From positions 1 through 13,249 of the forward strand of contig JAZLDV010000103.1 in NCBI GenBank assembly GCA_045614925.1: a DNA stretch of 13,249 nt, written 5' to 3'. Origin of the DNA: JAZLDV01 sp045614925 (GTDB lineage Bacteria; Bacillota_I; Bacilli_A; Erysipelotrichales; Coprobacillaceae). Shown here one piece after another: positions 6,968 to 13,205 of the stretch. Every line of letters begins with the position of its first letter. Position 1 is the first letter of the stretch. Position numbers and translations under genes: made by a program. The notes beneath the pieces are model-generated. The model worked only from the letters and a program-made list of their open reading frames with translations. It did not search any database and was not told the origin of the DNA.

Positions 6968-6994
6968 ACGACAAATATTTATTTGTCGTTTTCT
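6966..6994 (+). terminator. Rho-independent terminator after the SpoVIF-like gene
   Basis: An 11-bp perfect stem (6966-6976 with 6981-6991, AACGACAAAT pairing ATTTGTCGTT) and a 4-base loop are followed by TTC. The stem begins inside the stop codon. The T-run is short, so some read-through into recG is plausible; no clear promoter is visible between it and the recG start. Confidence 0.75.
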
Positions 6995-7013
6995 TGTATG
7001 AGGAGGTGATATT

Positions 7014-9023
7014 GTGTGTGATTTAAAATTGTTAAAAACTACGCAAAAAAGAATAGAAATATTAAATGCTATGAATATTCATACATTATATGACCTTATT
7101 ACATATTATCCTTATAAATATGATGTTATTGAGGAAACTTATCCTAATGAAGAAAGTGATCGAATTATTATTGAAGTCACTATTGTTAGTGGTACAAAAG
7201 TCTTTTTTAAAGGACAATTGTCTAGATTGTCCTTTATAGGAGAAGATAAATACGGAAAGCAATATAATATTACTATATTCAATCGTCATTTTATAAGACA
7301 ATATCTAAAATTAGGTGAAACTGTTACAGTTATAGGGAAAAGTCATGGTTCTTCTATTAGCGCAACAGATATTAAATTAAAAAGATTAGAAGAAGTTAAA
7401 GGGATAAAAGGTGTATATAGCTTAAAAGAAGGAATAACTCAAAAATCTTTTGAAGGTTATGTGAAAAAAGCGTATAAACTTTTATATGGAGAAATAGAAG
7501 AGTTTGTAAGTGAACCTTATATTATTAAACATAAGTTAGTTCATGAAAAAACAGCTCTTTATATGGTTCATTTCCCTGAATCATTAAATGATGTAAAAGA
7601 AGCGTTAAGATATTTGAAATATAAAGAATTTCTTTCTTTTCAATTAACAATGCAGCTGATTAAAAGAAATAGAAATAAAGATATAGGAATTAAAAAAGAT
7701 ATTGATTTAAAATTGTTTCAGGAGTTTGTATTAAGTCTTCCTTTTGAATTAACTGATGATCAAAAAAGATGTGTAAAAGATATAGTTAATGATCTAATGT
7801 CACCTACTATGATGTATAGATTTATGCAGGGAGATGTTGGAAGTGGGAAAACTGTAGTTAGTGCATTAGGGTTATATGCTAATTATCTTGCTTCTTATCA
7901 AGGTGCGTTAATGGCACCTACAGAGATATTAGCAGTTCAGCACTATGAAACATTGAAAAAGTTTTTTAAAGATACAAATATAAAAATTGCTTTATTAACG
8001 GGATCTTTATCAATTAAAGAGAAAAATGAAATATATAATCGATTAGAAAACGGAGAAATAGATATTATTGTAGGAACGCATGCTTTATTTCAAAAGAAGG
8101 TTACATATTCAAATCTAGGATTTGTCGTTACAGATGAACAACATAGATTTGGTGTAGAACAAAGAAAAGCATTGAAAAATAAAGGAAAACAGGTTGATTT
8201 CTTAGTGATGAGTGCGACTCCAATTCCTAGAACACTAGCACTTTCTTTATATGGAGATATGGATGTCTCTACAATAAAGACAATGCCAAGTGGAAGAAAA
8301 AAAGTGATTACAAAATATATTTTTGGTTCTTCTATGAAACCTATTTTATCTCATCTGATAGAGTATTTATCTAACGGTGGACAATGTTATGTAATTTGTC
8401 CTTTAGTTGATGAAAGTGATGTTATTGAAGCAAAAAGTGCTATACAGATTGCTTCTGCTATGCAATCTTATTTTAAAGACAGTTATAAGGTTTCTTTAAT
8501 GCATGGGCAATTAAAAGATGATGAAAAAGAAAAAGTGATGAATGATTTTTTGAATAATAAATCACAAATTTTGGTTTCAACGACAGTTGTAGAAGTAGGT
8601 GTAGACGTAAAAAATGCTAATATGATTGTTATATATAATGCGGAACGTTTTGGATTAAGTCAGCTTCATCAATTAAGAGGAAGAGTAGGAAGAGGTAATG
8701 AACAGGCTTATTGTTATCTGATGAGTTCATCAGATACAATAGAAGCAAAGAGTCGATTAAAGTTTATGGAAAGTACACATGATGGTTTTGAAATTTCGAT
8801 GTATGATTTAAAAACGAGAGGACCAGGAGAGGTTTTAGGAAATAAACAAAGTGGACTTCCTTCTTTTGTTGTTGCTGATGTATTTAAGGATTTTAATATT
8901 ATGGAAGCAGCAAGAAATGATGCTGTTGAAATGATAGAAAATTATGAAAAGTTTGGATATAATTTAAAAATTATAATGTCAATCAAAGAAAAATTAAAAG
9001 AGAATAATGAATATGTTGATTAA
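7014..9023 (+). CDS. recG: ATP-dependent DNA helicase RecG
   Basis: This superfamily 2 helicase remodels branched DNA, driving fork reversal and Holliday-junction migration during repair. Its 669 residues are near the usual 680. An N-terminal wedge/OB-fold domain covers about residues 1-240. Helicase motif I is GDVGSGKT (273-280), followed by MAPTEILAVQH (Ia), DEQH (374-377, motif II) and SATPIPRTLAL (III). The C-terminal lobe has VSTTVVEVGVDVKNA and QLRGRVGRG (VI), then the RecG-typical LKTRGPGEVLGNKQSGLP. The start is GTG with the strongest ribosome binding site in the window, AGGAGGTGAT, 7 bases from AGGAGG to GTG. In Bacillus recG directly precedes fapR and plsX; here plsX follows after 34 bases. 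Two perfect inverted repeats lie inside the gene (7208-7236 and 8715-8736). Confidence 0.98.
   Translation: MCDLKLLKTTQKRIEILNAMNIHTLYDLITYYPYKYDVIEETYPNEESDRIIIEVTIVSGTKVFFKGQLSRLSFIGEDKYGKQYNITIFNRHFIRQYLKLGETVTVIGKSHGSSISATDIKLKRLEEVKGIKGVYSLKEGITQKSFEGYVKKAYKLLYGEIEEFVSEPYIIKHKLVHEKTALYMVHFPESLNDVKEALRYLKYKEFLSFQLTMQLIKRNRNKDIGIKKDIDLKLFQEFVLSLPFELTDDQKRCVKDIVNDLMSPTMMYRFMQGDVGSGKTVVSALGLYANYLASYQGALMAPTEILAVQHYETLKKFFKDTNIKIALLTGSLSIKEKNEIYNRLENGEIDIIVGTHALFQKKVTYSNLGFVVTDEQHRFGVEQRKALKNKGKQVDFLVMSATPIPRTLALSLYGDMDVSTIKTMPSGRKKVITKYIFGSSMKPILSHLIEYLSNGGQCYVICPLVDESDVIEAKSAIQIASAMQSYFKDSYKVSLMHGQLKDDEKEKVMNDFLNNKSQILVSTTVVEVGVDVKNANMIVIYNAERFGLSQLHQLRGRVGRGNEQAYCYLMSSSDTIEAKSRLKFMESTHDGFEISMYDLKTRGPGEVLGNKQSGLPSFVVADVFKDFNIMEAARNDAVEMIENYEKFGYNLKIIMSIKEKLKENNEYVD
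7208..7236. repeat. Perfect 11-bp inverted repeat inside recG
   Basis: TAAAGGACAAT (7208-7218) and ATTGTCCTTTA (7226-7236) are exact reverse complements with a 7-base loop. The left arm and loop also contain a 10-bp palindrome, GACAATTGTC, at 7213-7222. No T-run follows, so it is not a standard terminator. Confidence 0.85.
8715..8736. repeat. Perfect 10-bp inverted repeat inside recG
   Basis: TATCTGATGA (8715-8724) and TCATCAGATA (8727-8736) are separated by only 2 bases. Allowing one bulged base at 8714, ATTG/CAAT (8710-8713 with 8737-8740) extends the stem to 14 pairs. It lies between helicase motif VI and the RecG-specific GPGEVLG segment, and no T-run follows. Confidence 0.8.
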
Positions 9024-9026
9024 TTG

Positions 9027-9035
9027 TGTTATACT
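9027..9035 (+). promoter_or_regulatory. Candidate extended -10 promoter for plsX
   Basis: TGTTATACT is an extended -10 element (TGnTATAnT) immediately after the recG stop codon, 22 bases before the plsX ATG. No good -35 is visible 17 bases upstream. It would start transcripts near 9042, close to the ribosome binding site. I see no FapR-type inverted repeat around it. Confidence 0.35.
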
Positions 9036-9057
9036 AACTAACTGAGAGGTGATAACG

Positions 9058-10035
9058 ATGTATAAATTATCTGTAGATGCAATGAGTGGGGATTTAGGTC
9101 CATCAATAGTTGTTGATGCTTGTTTATCTTTTATAAAAACGCATAGTGATGCTTATTTATATGTAACTGGAAAAAAAGAAGAATTAACTGCTTTAGAAGG
9201 TGTTGATCGTATTGAGGTTGTTGATGCTAGAGATGTGATTGATATGGAAGCTGGAATTATGGTTGTAAGACGTAAAAAAGATTCTAGTATGGTTAAAGCT
9301 GTTTTAATGGCAAATGATGATATAAGTGATGGTGTTGTTTCTTGTGGAAGTACAGGTGCTTTCTATACAAGTGCAATGTTATTCTTAAAAAGAATTGAGG
9401 GGATTGAAAAGTCATGTTTAATGGCGAATATTCCTAATTATGATGGCAAAGGTGTTTTAATGCTAGATGTAGGTGCAAATGCTGAAAATACTGCAGAACA
9501 ATTAATTGGTTTTGCTACAATGGGTAATGTATATGCAAAATGCATCAAAGGTATTGAAAAACCTAGAGTTGCATTATTGAATATTGGTACTGAAAGTAAA
9601 AAAGGTGATGAAGTTCATCAGCAGACATATAAAATGTTGAGTGAAAATGAATCGTTTAATTTTGTAGGAAATATTGAAGGTAGAGATATTTTAATGGGAC
9701 ATGCTGATGTTGTTGTGACTGATGGATTTAGTGGAAATATCGCATTAAAAACATTAGAAGGGACAGCAAGTTTAGTTATGACTATGGTTAAAGAGGCAAT
9801 GATGTCTTCTTTAAGTGGTAAAATCGGTGCAGTATTTTCTAAAAAATGTTTACGTGAATTAAAAAATAAATTTGATTATAAATCTGTAGGTGGAGCATTA
9901 ATGATTGGATTTGAAAAACCTGTTGTTAAAGCTCATGGTGCAAGTGATGCAGTTGCTTTTGAAAATGCTATGGATTTAGCTTATCAGATGGTAAAAATGA
10001 ATGTAGTACGTCAAGTGAAAGAAGGATTGAAATAA
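9058..10035 (+). CDS. plsX: Phosphate acyltransferase PlsX
   Basis: PlsX converts acyl-ACP and phosphate to acyl-phosphate, the donor used by PlsY to acylate glycerol-3-phosphate. It is a peripheral membrane-associated enzyme of 325 residues. Family features in order are SVDAMSGDLGP (usually VDAMGGDxAP), VRRKKDSSMVKA, VSCGSTGA (usually SAGNTGA), LDVGANAE, ALLNIGTESKKGD, NIEGRDI, VVVTDGFSGNIALKTLEG and GGALMIGFEKPVVKAHG. Several invariant-looking positions are substituted conservatively, but all blocks are present. I use the ATG at 9058, with GAGAGGTGAT ending 4 bases before it, rather than an in-frame GTG at 9049 that is part of that ribosome binding site. It is followed after 2 bases by rnc. 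The fapR, fabD, fabG and acpP genes of the Bacillus cluster are missing here, so acyl-ACP must come from genes elsewhere. Confidence 0.96.
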   Translation: MYKLSVDAMSGDLGPSIVVDACLSFIKTHSDAYLYVTGKKEELTALEGVDRIEVVDARDVIDMEAGIMVVRRKKDSSMVKAVLMANDDISDGVVSCGSTGAFYTSAMLFLKRIEGIEKSCLMANIPNYDGKGVLMLDVGANAENTAEQLIGFATMGNVYAKCIKGIEKPRVALLNIGTESKKGDEVHQQTYKMLSENESFNFVGNIEGRDILMGHADVVVTDGFSGNIALKTLEGTASLVMTMVKEAMMSSLSGKIGAVFSKKCLRELKNKFDYKSVGGALMIGFEKPVVKAHGASDAVAFENAMDLAYQMVKMNVVRQVKEGLK

Positions 10036-10037
10036 TT

Positions 10038-10727
10038 ATGAAATTATTAAACTTTCTTATTGAAAAAGAGATTCCTTTTCATAATATAAATCTATATAAA
10101 GAAGCTTTTACTCATGCTTCATATGCAAATGAATCTCATAGACATTTAAAAGATTATGAACGTTTAGAATTTATGGGTGATGCTGTTTTACAATTATATG
10201 TTTCTGAACATATTTATAAATTGTTTCCTGATGTGCCAGAAGGAGTTTTAACAACTCTTAGAAGTAAACTAGTTAGAGAAGAGTCTTTGGCTAGATTTTC
10301 TAAAGAATTAGGTTTAGGTCACTTCCTTTATTTAGGTGTAGGTGAAGAAAAAAATGGCGGAAGAGAACGTGAAAGTGTTCTTGCTAATATTTTTGAATCT
10401 TTTATTGGTGCATTATATTTAGATTGTGGCAAAGATGAAGTTTTAAAAATATTAGAAAGTACTATTTTTGCTCATGTTAATGATGTCGATTACGATGATA
10501 TAACTGATTACAAAACTCGTTTACAGGAATTAATTCAAGCAGATCAAAGAAAAACAGTCAGCTATGAATTACTTGAAATGACTGGGCCAGCTAATGCTCC
10601 TGTTTTTAAAGTGGCTGCTATTATGGATGAAATGAAATTAGGTGTTGGAACTGGTACAAGTAAAAAACGTGCTGAACAGCAAGCAGCAAGAGATGCATTA
10701 AATAAATTAGCAACAAGTGATTTTTAA
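10038..10727 (+). CDS. rnc: Ribonuclease III
   Basis: This double-strand-specific endoribonuclease processes rRNA precursors and structured mRNAs. It has 229 residues. The catalytic domain carries the signature ERLEFMGDAVL at 41-51, with Glu44 and Asp48 as metal ligands. The second acidic pair falls in ESVLANIFESFIGALYLD, giving Glu120, and Asn117 where many enzymes have Asp. A double-stranded-RNA-binding domain occupies about 157-225 (DYKTRLQELIQ, GTGTSKKRAEQQAARDAL). The start is ATG, 2 bases after the plsX stop; its ribosome binding site AAGGA lies within the plsX end about 11 bases upstream, implying coupled translation. In Bacillus smc and ftsY follow rnc; here a terminator overlaps the stop codon and the unit ends. 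Confidence 0.97.
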   Translation: MKLLNFLIEKEIPFHNINLYKEAFTHASYANESHRHLKDYERLEFMGDAVLQLYVSEHIYKLFPDVPEGVLTTLRSKLVREESLARFSKELGLGHFLYLGVGEEKNGGRERESVLANIFESFIGALYLDCGKDEVLKILESTIFAHVNDVDYDDITDYKTRLQELIQADQRKTVSYELLEMTGPANAPVFKVAAIMDEMKLGVGTGTSKKRAEQQAARDALNKLATSDF

Positions 10728-10745
10728 TCACTTGTTTTTATTTTA
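10712..10745 (+). terminator. Rho-independent terminator overlapping the end of rnc
   Basis: An 11-bp perfect stem (AACAAGTGATT, 10712-10722, with AATCACTTGTT, 10726-10736), a 3-base loop and a TTTTATTTT tail. The left arm encodes the final residues of RNase III and the stop codon (10725-10727) lies in the loop and right arm, so a terminating ribosome would cover the hairpin. Confidence 0.88.
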
Positions 10746-10756
10746 TGCATATCTTA
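10730..10756 (+). promoter_or_regulatory. Sigma-K-like promoter motif before the LysM gene
   Basis: AC (10730-10731), 16 bases, then GCATATCTTA (CATAnnnTA at 10748-10756) fits the sigma-K pattern with exactly the spacing seen before the SpoVIF-like gene. The -35 part lies in the right arm of the rnc terminator. A start near 10762 gives a leader of about 11 bases that keeps only part of the GGGAGTGAT ribosome binding site. Confidence 0.38.
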
Positions 10757-10773
10757 ATATGGGAGTGATTTAT

Positions 10774-11028
10774 ATGAATAACGCAAATGTACCGTTTGCA
10801 AAAGTTGGAGAAATTGTTTTATATACTGTTAATAAAGGTGATAATGTTTATAGAATTTCACAAATGTTTAATACTGATCCTGAATTGATCAGATGCATGA
10901 ATAAGTTGAATGATGAGTTTTTTATTAATACAAATCAACAGCTGCTAATTCCTATTTTATATCAGCATATGCAGCCACCTCATCATCAAAGTGGTCCATA
11001 TAGACAATCATATGACTTATATTTCTAA
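10774..11028 (+). CDS. Small LysM-domain protein, possible spore-coat component
   Basis: The protein has 84 residues. A single LysM domain at about 16-61 (LYTVNKGDNVYRISQMFNTD, then NKLNDEFFINTNQQLLIPI) would bind N-acetylglucosamine-containing glycan such as peptidoglycan or cortex. There is no signal peptide or membrane segment, so the mature protein should stay in the compartment where it is made. The C-terminal tail of about 22 residues is rich in His, Pro, Gln and Tyr (QHMQPPHHQSGPYRQSYD), a composition common in coat proteins. Leaderless LysM proteins such as SafA act on the mother-cell side of the forespore; a similar role here is inference, supported by the sigma-K-like motif upstream. 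The ATG at 10774 follows GGGAGTGATT; an earlier in-frame GTG at 10717 lies within rnc and is rejected. No terminator of its own is evident. Confidence 0.78.
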   Translation: MNNANVPFAKVGEIVLYTVNKGDNVYRISQMFNTDPELIRCMNKLNDEFFINTNQQLLIPILYQHMQPPHHQSGPYRQSYDLYF

Positions 11029-11083
11029 ATAATCTTGTATAAATATTAAAAAAAAGAAAAGAATATAAATAGGAGGAATGAAT

Positions 11084-11440
11084 ATGAAATTAATTTTAGT
11101 TATCATGATGTTGTTTTTATGTGGATGTCAAAAAGAAAATGTGTCAGAACCTGTAGAAGATATGTATACTGACGGTAGTTATGAAACTATAGGGTATGGT
11201 TATGGTGGAGAAATGAATGTAGTAACAACATTTCAAAATGGAGTTTTGAAAGATATAGTTGTAAAAAAACATGAAGAAACACCTTCTATTGGTGGAGTTG
11301 CCATTGAGCAATTAATTGATAAGATGATTAAGAAAAATGATTATGATGTAGATGTAGTGAGCGGAGCAACTAAAACATCTGATGGTTTAGAAGATGCTGT
11401 AGAGGAAGCTTTTGATTTAGCTAAAAGTAAAGCAGATTAA
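11084..11440 (+). CDS. FMN-binding lipoprotein with flavinylation motif
   Basis: This is a predicted extracytoplasmic lipoprotein of 118 residues. The N-terminus MKLILVIMMLFLCGCQK is a lipoprotein signal, with lipobox L-C-G-C and Cys15 as the lipidated residue. A short linker leads into one FMN-binding domain (about 28-114): DGSYETIGYGYGGEMNVVTT, then NGVLKDIVVKKHEETPSIGG. It ends in D90-VV-SGATKTS, the D-x-x-[S/T]-G-A-T-x-T motif in which ApbE attaches FMN covalently to the last Thr (Thr98). Such proteins (PplA, RnfG, NqrC families) carry electrons across or outside the membrane. Length and single-domain form suggest an electron shuttle rather than an enzyme subunit. The ATG at 11084 is chosen because AGGAGG (11071-11076) is 7 bases upstream; an ATG at 11078 is too close. 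No ApbE, NADH dehydrogenase or Rnf gene is adjacent. No convincing promoter was found in the A-rich gap before it. Confidence 0.86.
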   Translation: MKLILVIMMLFLCGCQKENVSEPVEDMYTDGSYETIGYGYGGEMNVVTTFQNGVLKDIVVKKHEETPSIGGVAIEQLIDKMIKKNDYDVDVVSGATKTSDGLEDAVEEAFDLAKSKAD

Positions 11441-11462
11441 TAGATTCTGCTTTATTTTTTTG
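11429..11462 (+). terminator. Rho-independent terminator after the FMN-binding lipoprotein
   Basis: An 8-bp stem (AAAGCAGA, 11429-11436, with TCTGCTTT, 11446-11453), a 9-base loop containing the stop codon (11438-11440), and an ATTTTTTTGT tail. As with rnc, the left arm is coding. Confidence 0.8.
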
Positions 11463-11505
11463 TATAATTGCTGTAATATTATGGTAGTGTTAGGGGGCAG
11501 AGAAA

Positions 11506-12960
11506 ATGGAAAGAGTAAGTCAAGAAAGAAATATAACATTGATTATGGATTTCTATGAATTGACAATGTCATATAACTATTTTAAATTGGGAAGAAAAGA
11601 TGAAATTGTATATTTTGATATGTTTTATAGAAAAAATCCTGACAATGGTGGGTTTGTTTTATTTGCTGGATTACAACAGGCAATAGAAGCTATTAAAGAT
11701 ATGAGATTTACTGAAGGGGATATTGAATATTTAAGATCTTTAGATAAGTTTGATGAAGAATTTTTTGAATATTTAAGAAACTTTAAATTTACAGGAACAA
11801 TTTATTCTGTAAAAGAAGGAACTCCAGTATTTCCTTATGAACCTTTGATTACAGTAAAAGCAAAATTAATTGAAGCACAATTAATCGAAACATTCTTATT
11901 GGTTACAATTAATCACCAATCATTAATTGCAACAAAAACACATAGAATTGTACAAGAAGCTAAAGGAAGAGATGTTTTAGAATTTGGTGCTAGACGTGCT
12001 CAAGGTTATGATGGTGCTGATTATGGAGCAAGAGCAGCTTATATAGCAGGTGTTAATGGAACTGCAACAGTTTCTGCGGCAAAAGAATTTGGTATTCCTC
12101 TTATTGGTACAATGGCACATTCGTATGTTCAATCTTTTGAAAGTGAATTCGAAGCGTTTAAGGCTTATGCATTGACTTATCCAGATTCATGTGTTTTATT
12201 AGTTGATACTTATGATACTTTAAAAAGTGGTGTTCCAAATGCAATCAGAGTTGCGATGGATGTATTAAAACCAATGGGTAAACGATTAAAAGGAATTCGT
12301 TTAGATAGTGGAGATATGGCATATCTTACAAAAAAATCAAGAATGATGCTAGATGTTGCAGGATTTACTGATTGTAAAATTACAGTATCAAATTCATTAG
12401 ATGAATATTTAATTCGTTCTATCTTAGAACAAGGTGCAAGAATTGATTCGTTTGGTGTAGGGGAAAATATGATTGTATCTAAATCTTCTCCTGTATTTGG
12501 TGGTGTTTATAAGTTGACTGCTGTAGAAAAAGATGGTGAGATCATACCGAAAATAAAAGTATCTGAAAATGTTGAGAAAATCACAAATCCAGGATATAAA
12601 AAAGTTTATCGCTTAATTGAAAAAGAAACAAATAAAGCAATAGCTGATATTTTAGCGTTCCACGATGAAGTGCTAGATGAAAATGAAGATTTAACTATTT
12701 ATCATCAATCTAATATTTGGAAATATAAGACATTAGAAGCTGGTACATATAAAATTATGGAATTACAGCATTTAGTATTTGATGAAGGTGAATGTGTATA
12801 TCCTGAATATACATTAGATGAAATAAGACAATATTCTAAAGAACAAAAAGAATTGTTATGGGATGAGATTTTCCGTTTAGAATATCCTCACCAATATTAT
12901 GTTGATTTAACGAAAAAGATTTTAGATGTTAAGATGGAAATGTTATCTAAAAAAAGATAG
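11506..12960 (+). CDS. pncB: Nicotinate phosphoribosyltransferase
   Basis: This cytoplasmic enzyme joins nicotinate and PRPP to nicotinate mononucleotide, hydrolysing ATP, in the NAD salvage (Preiss-Handler) pathway. Its 484 residues match the longer Gram-positive type. Signatures are DFYELTMSYNYF near the N-terminus, EFGARRAQGYDGADYGARAA (about 159-178), IPLIGTMAHSYVQSF with His205 as the expected phosphorylated histidine, RLDSGDMAYLTKKSR (about 265-279), VSNSLDE, and GVGENMIVSKSSPVFGGVYK. The start is ATG with AGGGGG 8 bases upstream. A TATAAT at 11463-11468 directly after the preceding terminator could be its -10, though no -35 is recognisable. It appears to be a single-gene unit bounded by terminators on both sides; the usual partners nadE or pncA are not nearby. 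Confidence 0.96.
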   Translation: MERVSQERNITLIMDFYELTMSYNYFKLGRKDEIVYFDMFYRKNPDNGGFVLFAGLQQAIEAIKDMRFTEGDIEYLRSLDKFDEEFFEYLRNFKFTGTIYSVKEGTPVFPYEPLITVKAKLIEAQLIETFLLVTINHQSLIATKTHRIVQEAKGRDVLEFGARRAQGYDGADYGARAAYIAGVNGTATVSAAKEFGIPLIGTMAHSYVQSFESEFEAFKAYALTYPDSCVLLVDTYDTLKSGVPNAIRVAMDVLKPMGKRLKGIRLDSGDMAYLTKKSRMMLDVAGFTDCKITVSNSLDEYLIRSILEQGARIDSFGVGENMIVSKSSPVFGGVYKLTAVEKDGEIIPKIKVSENVEKITNPGYKKVYRLIEKETNKAIADILAFHDEVLDENEDLTIYHQSNIWKYKTLEAGTYKIMELQHLVFDEGECVYPEYTLDEIRQYSKEQKELLWDEIFRLEYPHQYYVDLTKKILDVKMEMLSKKR

Positions 12961-12967
12961 AATATAT

Positions 12968-13003
12968 AATGACCTGTACATATATTGAACAGGTCATTTT
13001 TTA
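12968..13003 (+). terminator. Rho-independent terminator after pncB
   Basis: A 10-bp perfect stem (AATGACCTGT, 12968-12977, with ACAGGTCATT, 12989-12998), an 11-base loop and a T-run (TTTTTAT). The rest of the gap to 13050 is A/T-tract DNA without an open frame. Confidence 0.88.
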
Positions 13004-13020
13004 TATAATGTATATTTTAC

Positions 13021-13078
13021 AATTTTTTCAAAAAAAATTAAAAAAAGACTTGCATACAATGAAAGTATATGATATTAT
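13021..13078 (+). promoter_or_regulatory. Strong sigma-A promoter with A-tract UP-like region for the tRNA cluster
   Basis: TTGCAT (13050-13055) and TATTAT (13073-13078) are 17 bases apart. Just upstream, 13021-13047 holds T- and A-tracts (TTTTTT, AAAAAAA, AAAAAA) like the UP elements of stable-RNA promoters. Transcription would begin near 13085, about 38 bases before tRNA-Pro. Confidence 0.75.
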
Positions 13079-13122
13079 AAATGAGCACTAAGGAAACGAA
13101 GTGATAACAACTAAATAAAGTT

Positions 13123-13199
13123 CGGGAAGTAGCACAGCTTGGTAGTGCACCTGGTTTGGGACCAGGGGGTCGCAGGTTCAAATCCTGTCTTCCCGACCA
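13123..13199 (+). tRNA. tRNA-Pro (anticodon UGG)
   Basis: A complete cloverleaf. The acceptor stem is CGGGAAG (13123-13129) with CTTCCCG (13189-13195), then discriminator A and an encoded CCA (13197-13199). The D stem is GCAC/GTGC, and the anticodon stem is CCTGG/CCAGG around loop TTTGGGA with TGG at 13157-13159. The T arm is GCAGG-TTCAAAT-CCTGT. The unmodified UGG anticodon can read all or most proline codons. First gene of the cluster. Confidence 0.97.
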
Positions 13200-13205
13200 T
13201 GAAAT

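Noticed and set aside
7086..7301. Minus-strand open frame of 71 codons
   Set aside because: Antisense to the recG wedge domain; composition is that of reverse-complemented AT-rich coding DNA.
9024..9057. Possible FapR-type operator before plsX (ACTAACTAACT)
   Set aside because: These are short direct repeats, not the inverted repeat a FapR dimer recognises, and no fapR gene is present here.
11463..11505. NiaR-type or riboswitch control before pncB
   Set aside because: The 43-base leader is too short for a riboswitch and I see no inverted repeat; only a TATAAT is evident.
13085..13122. Small RNA or attenuator before the tRNA cluster
   Set aside because: The 38-base leader has no stable stem and no T-run; it reads as an ordinary leader.
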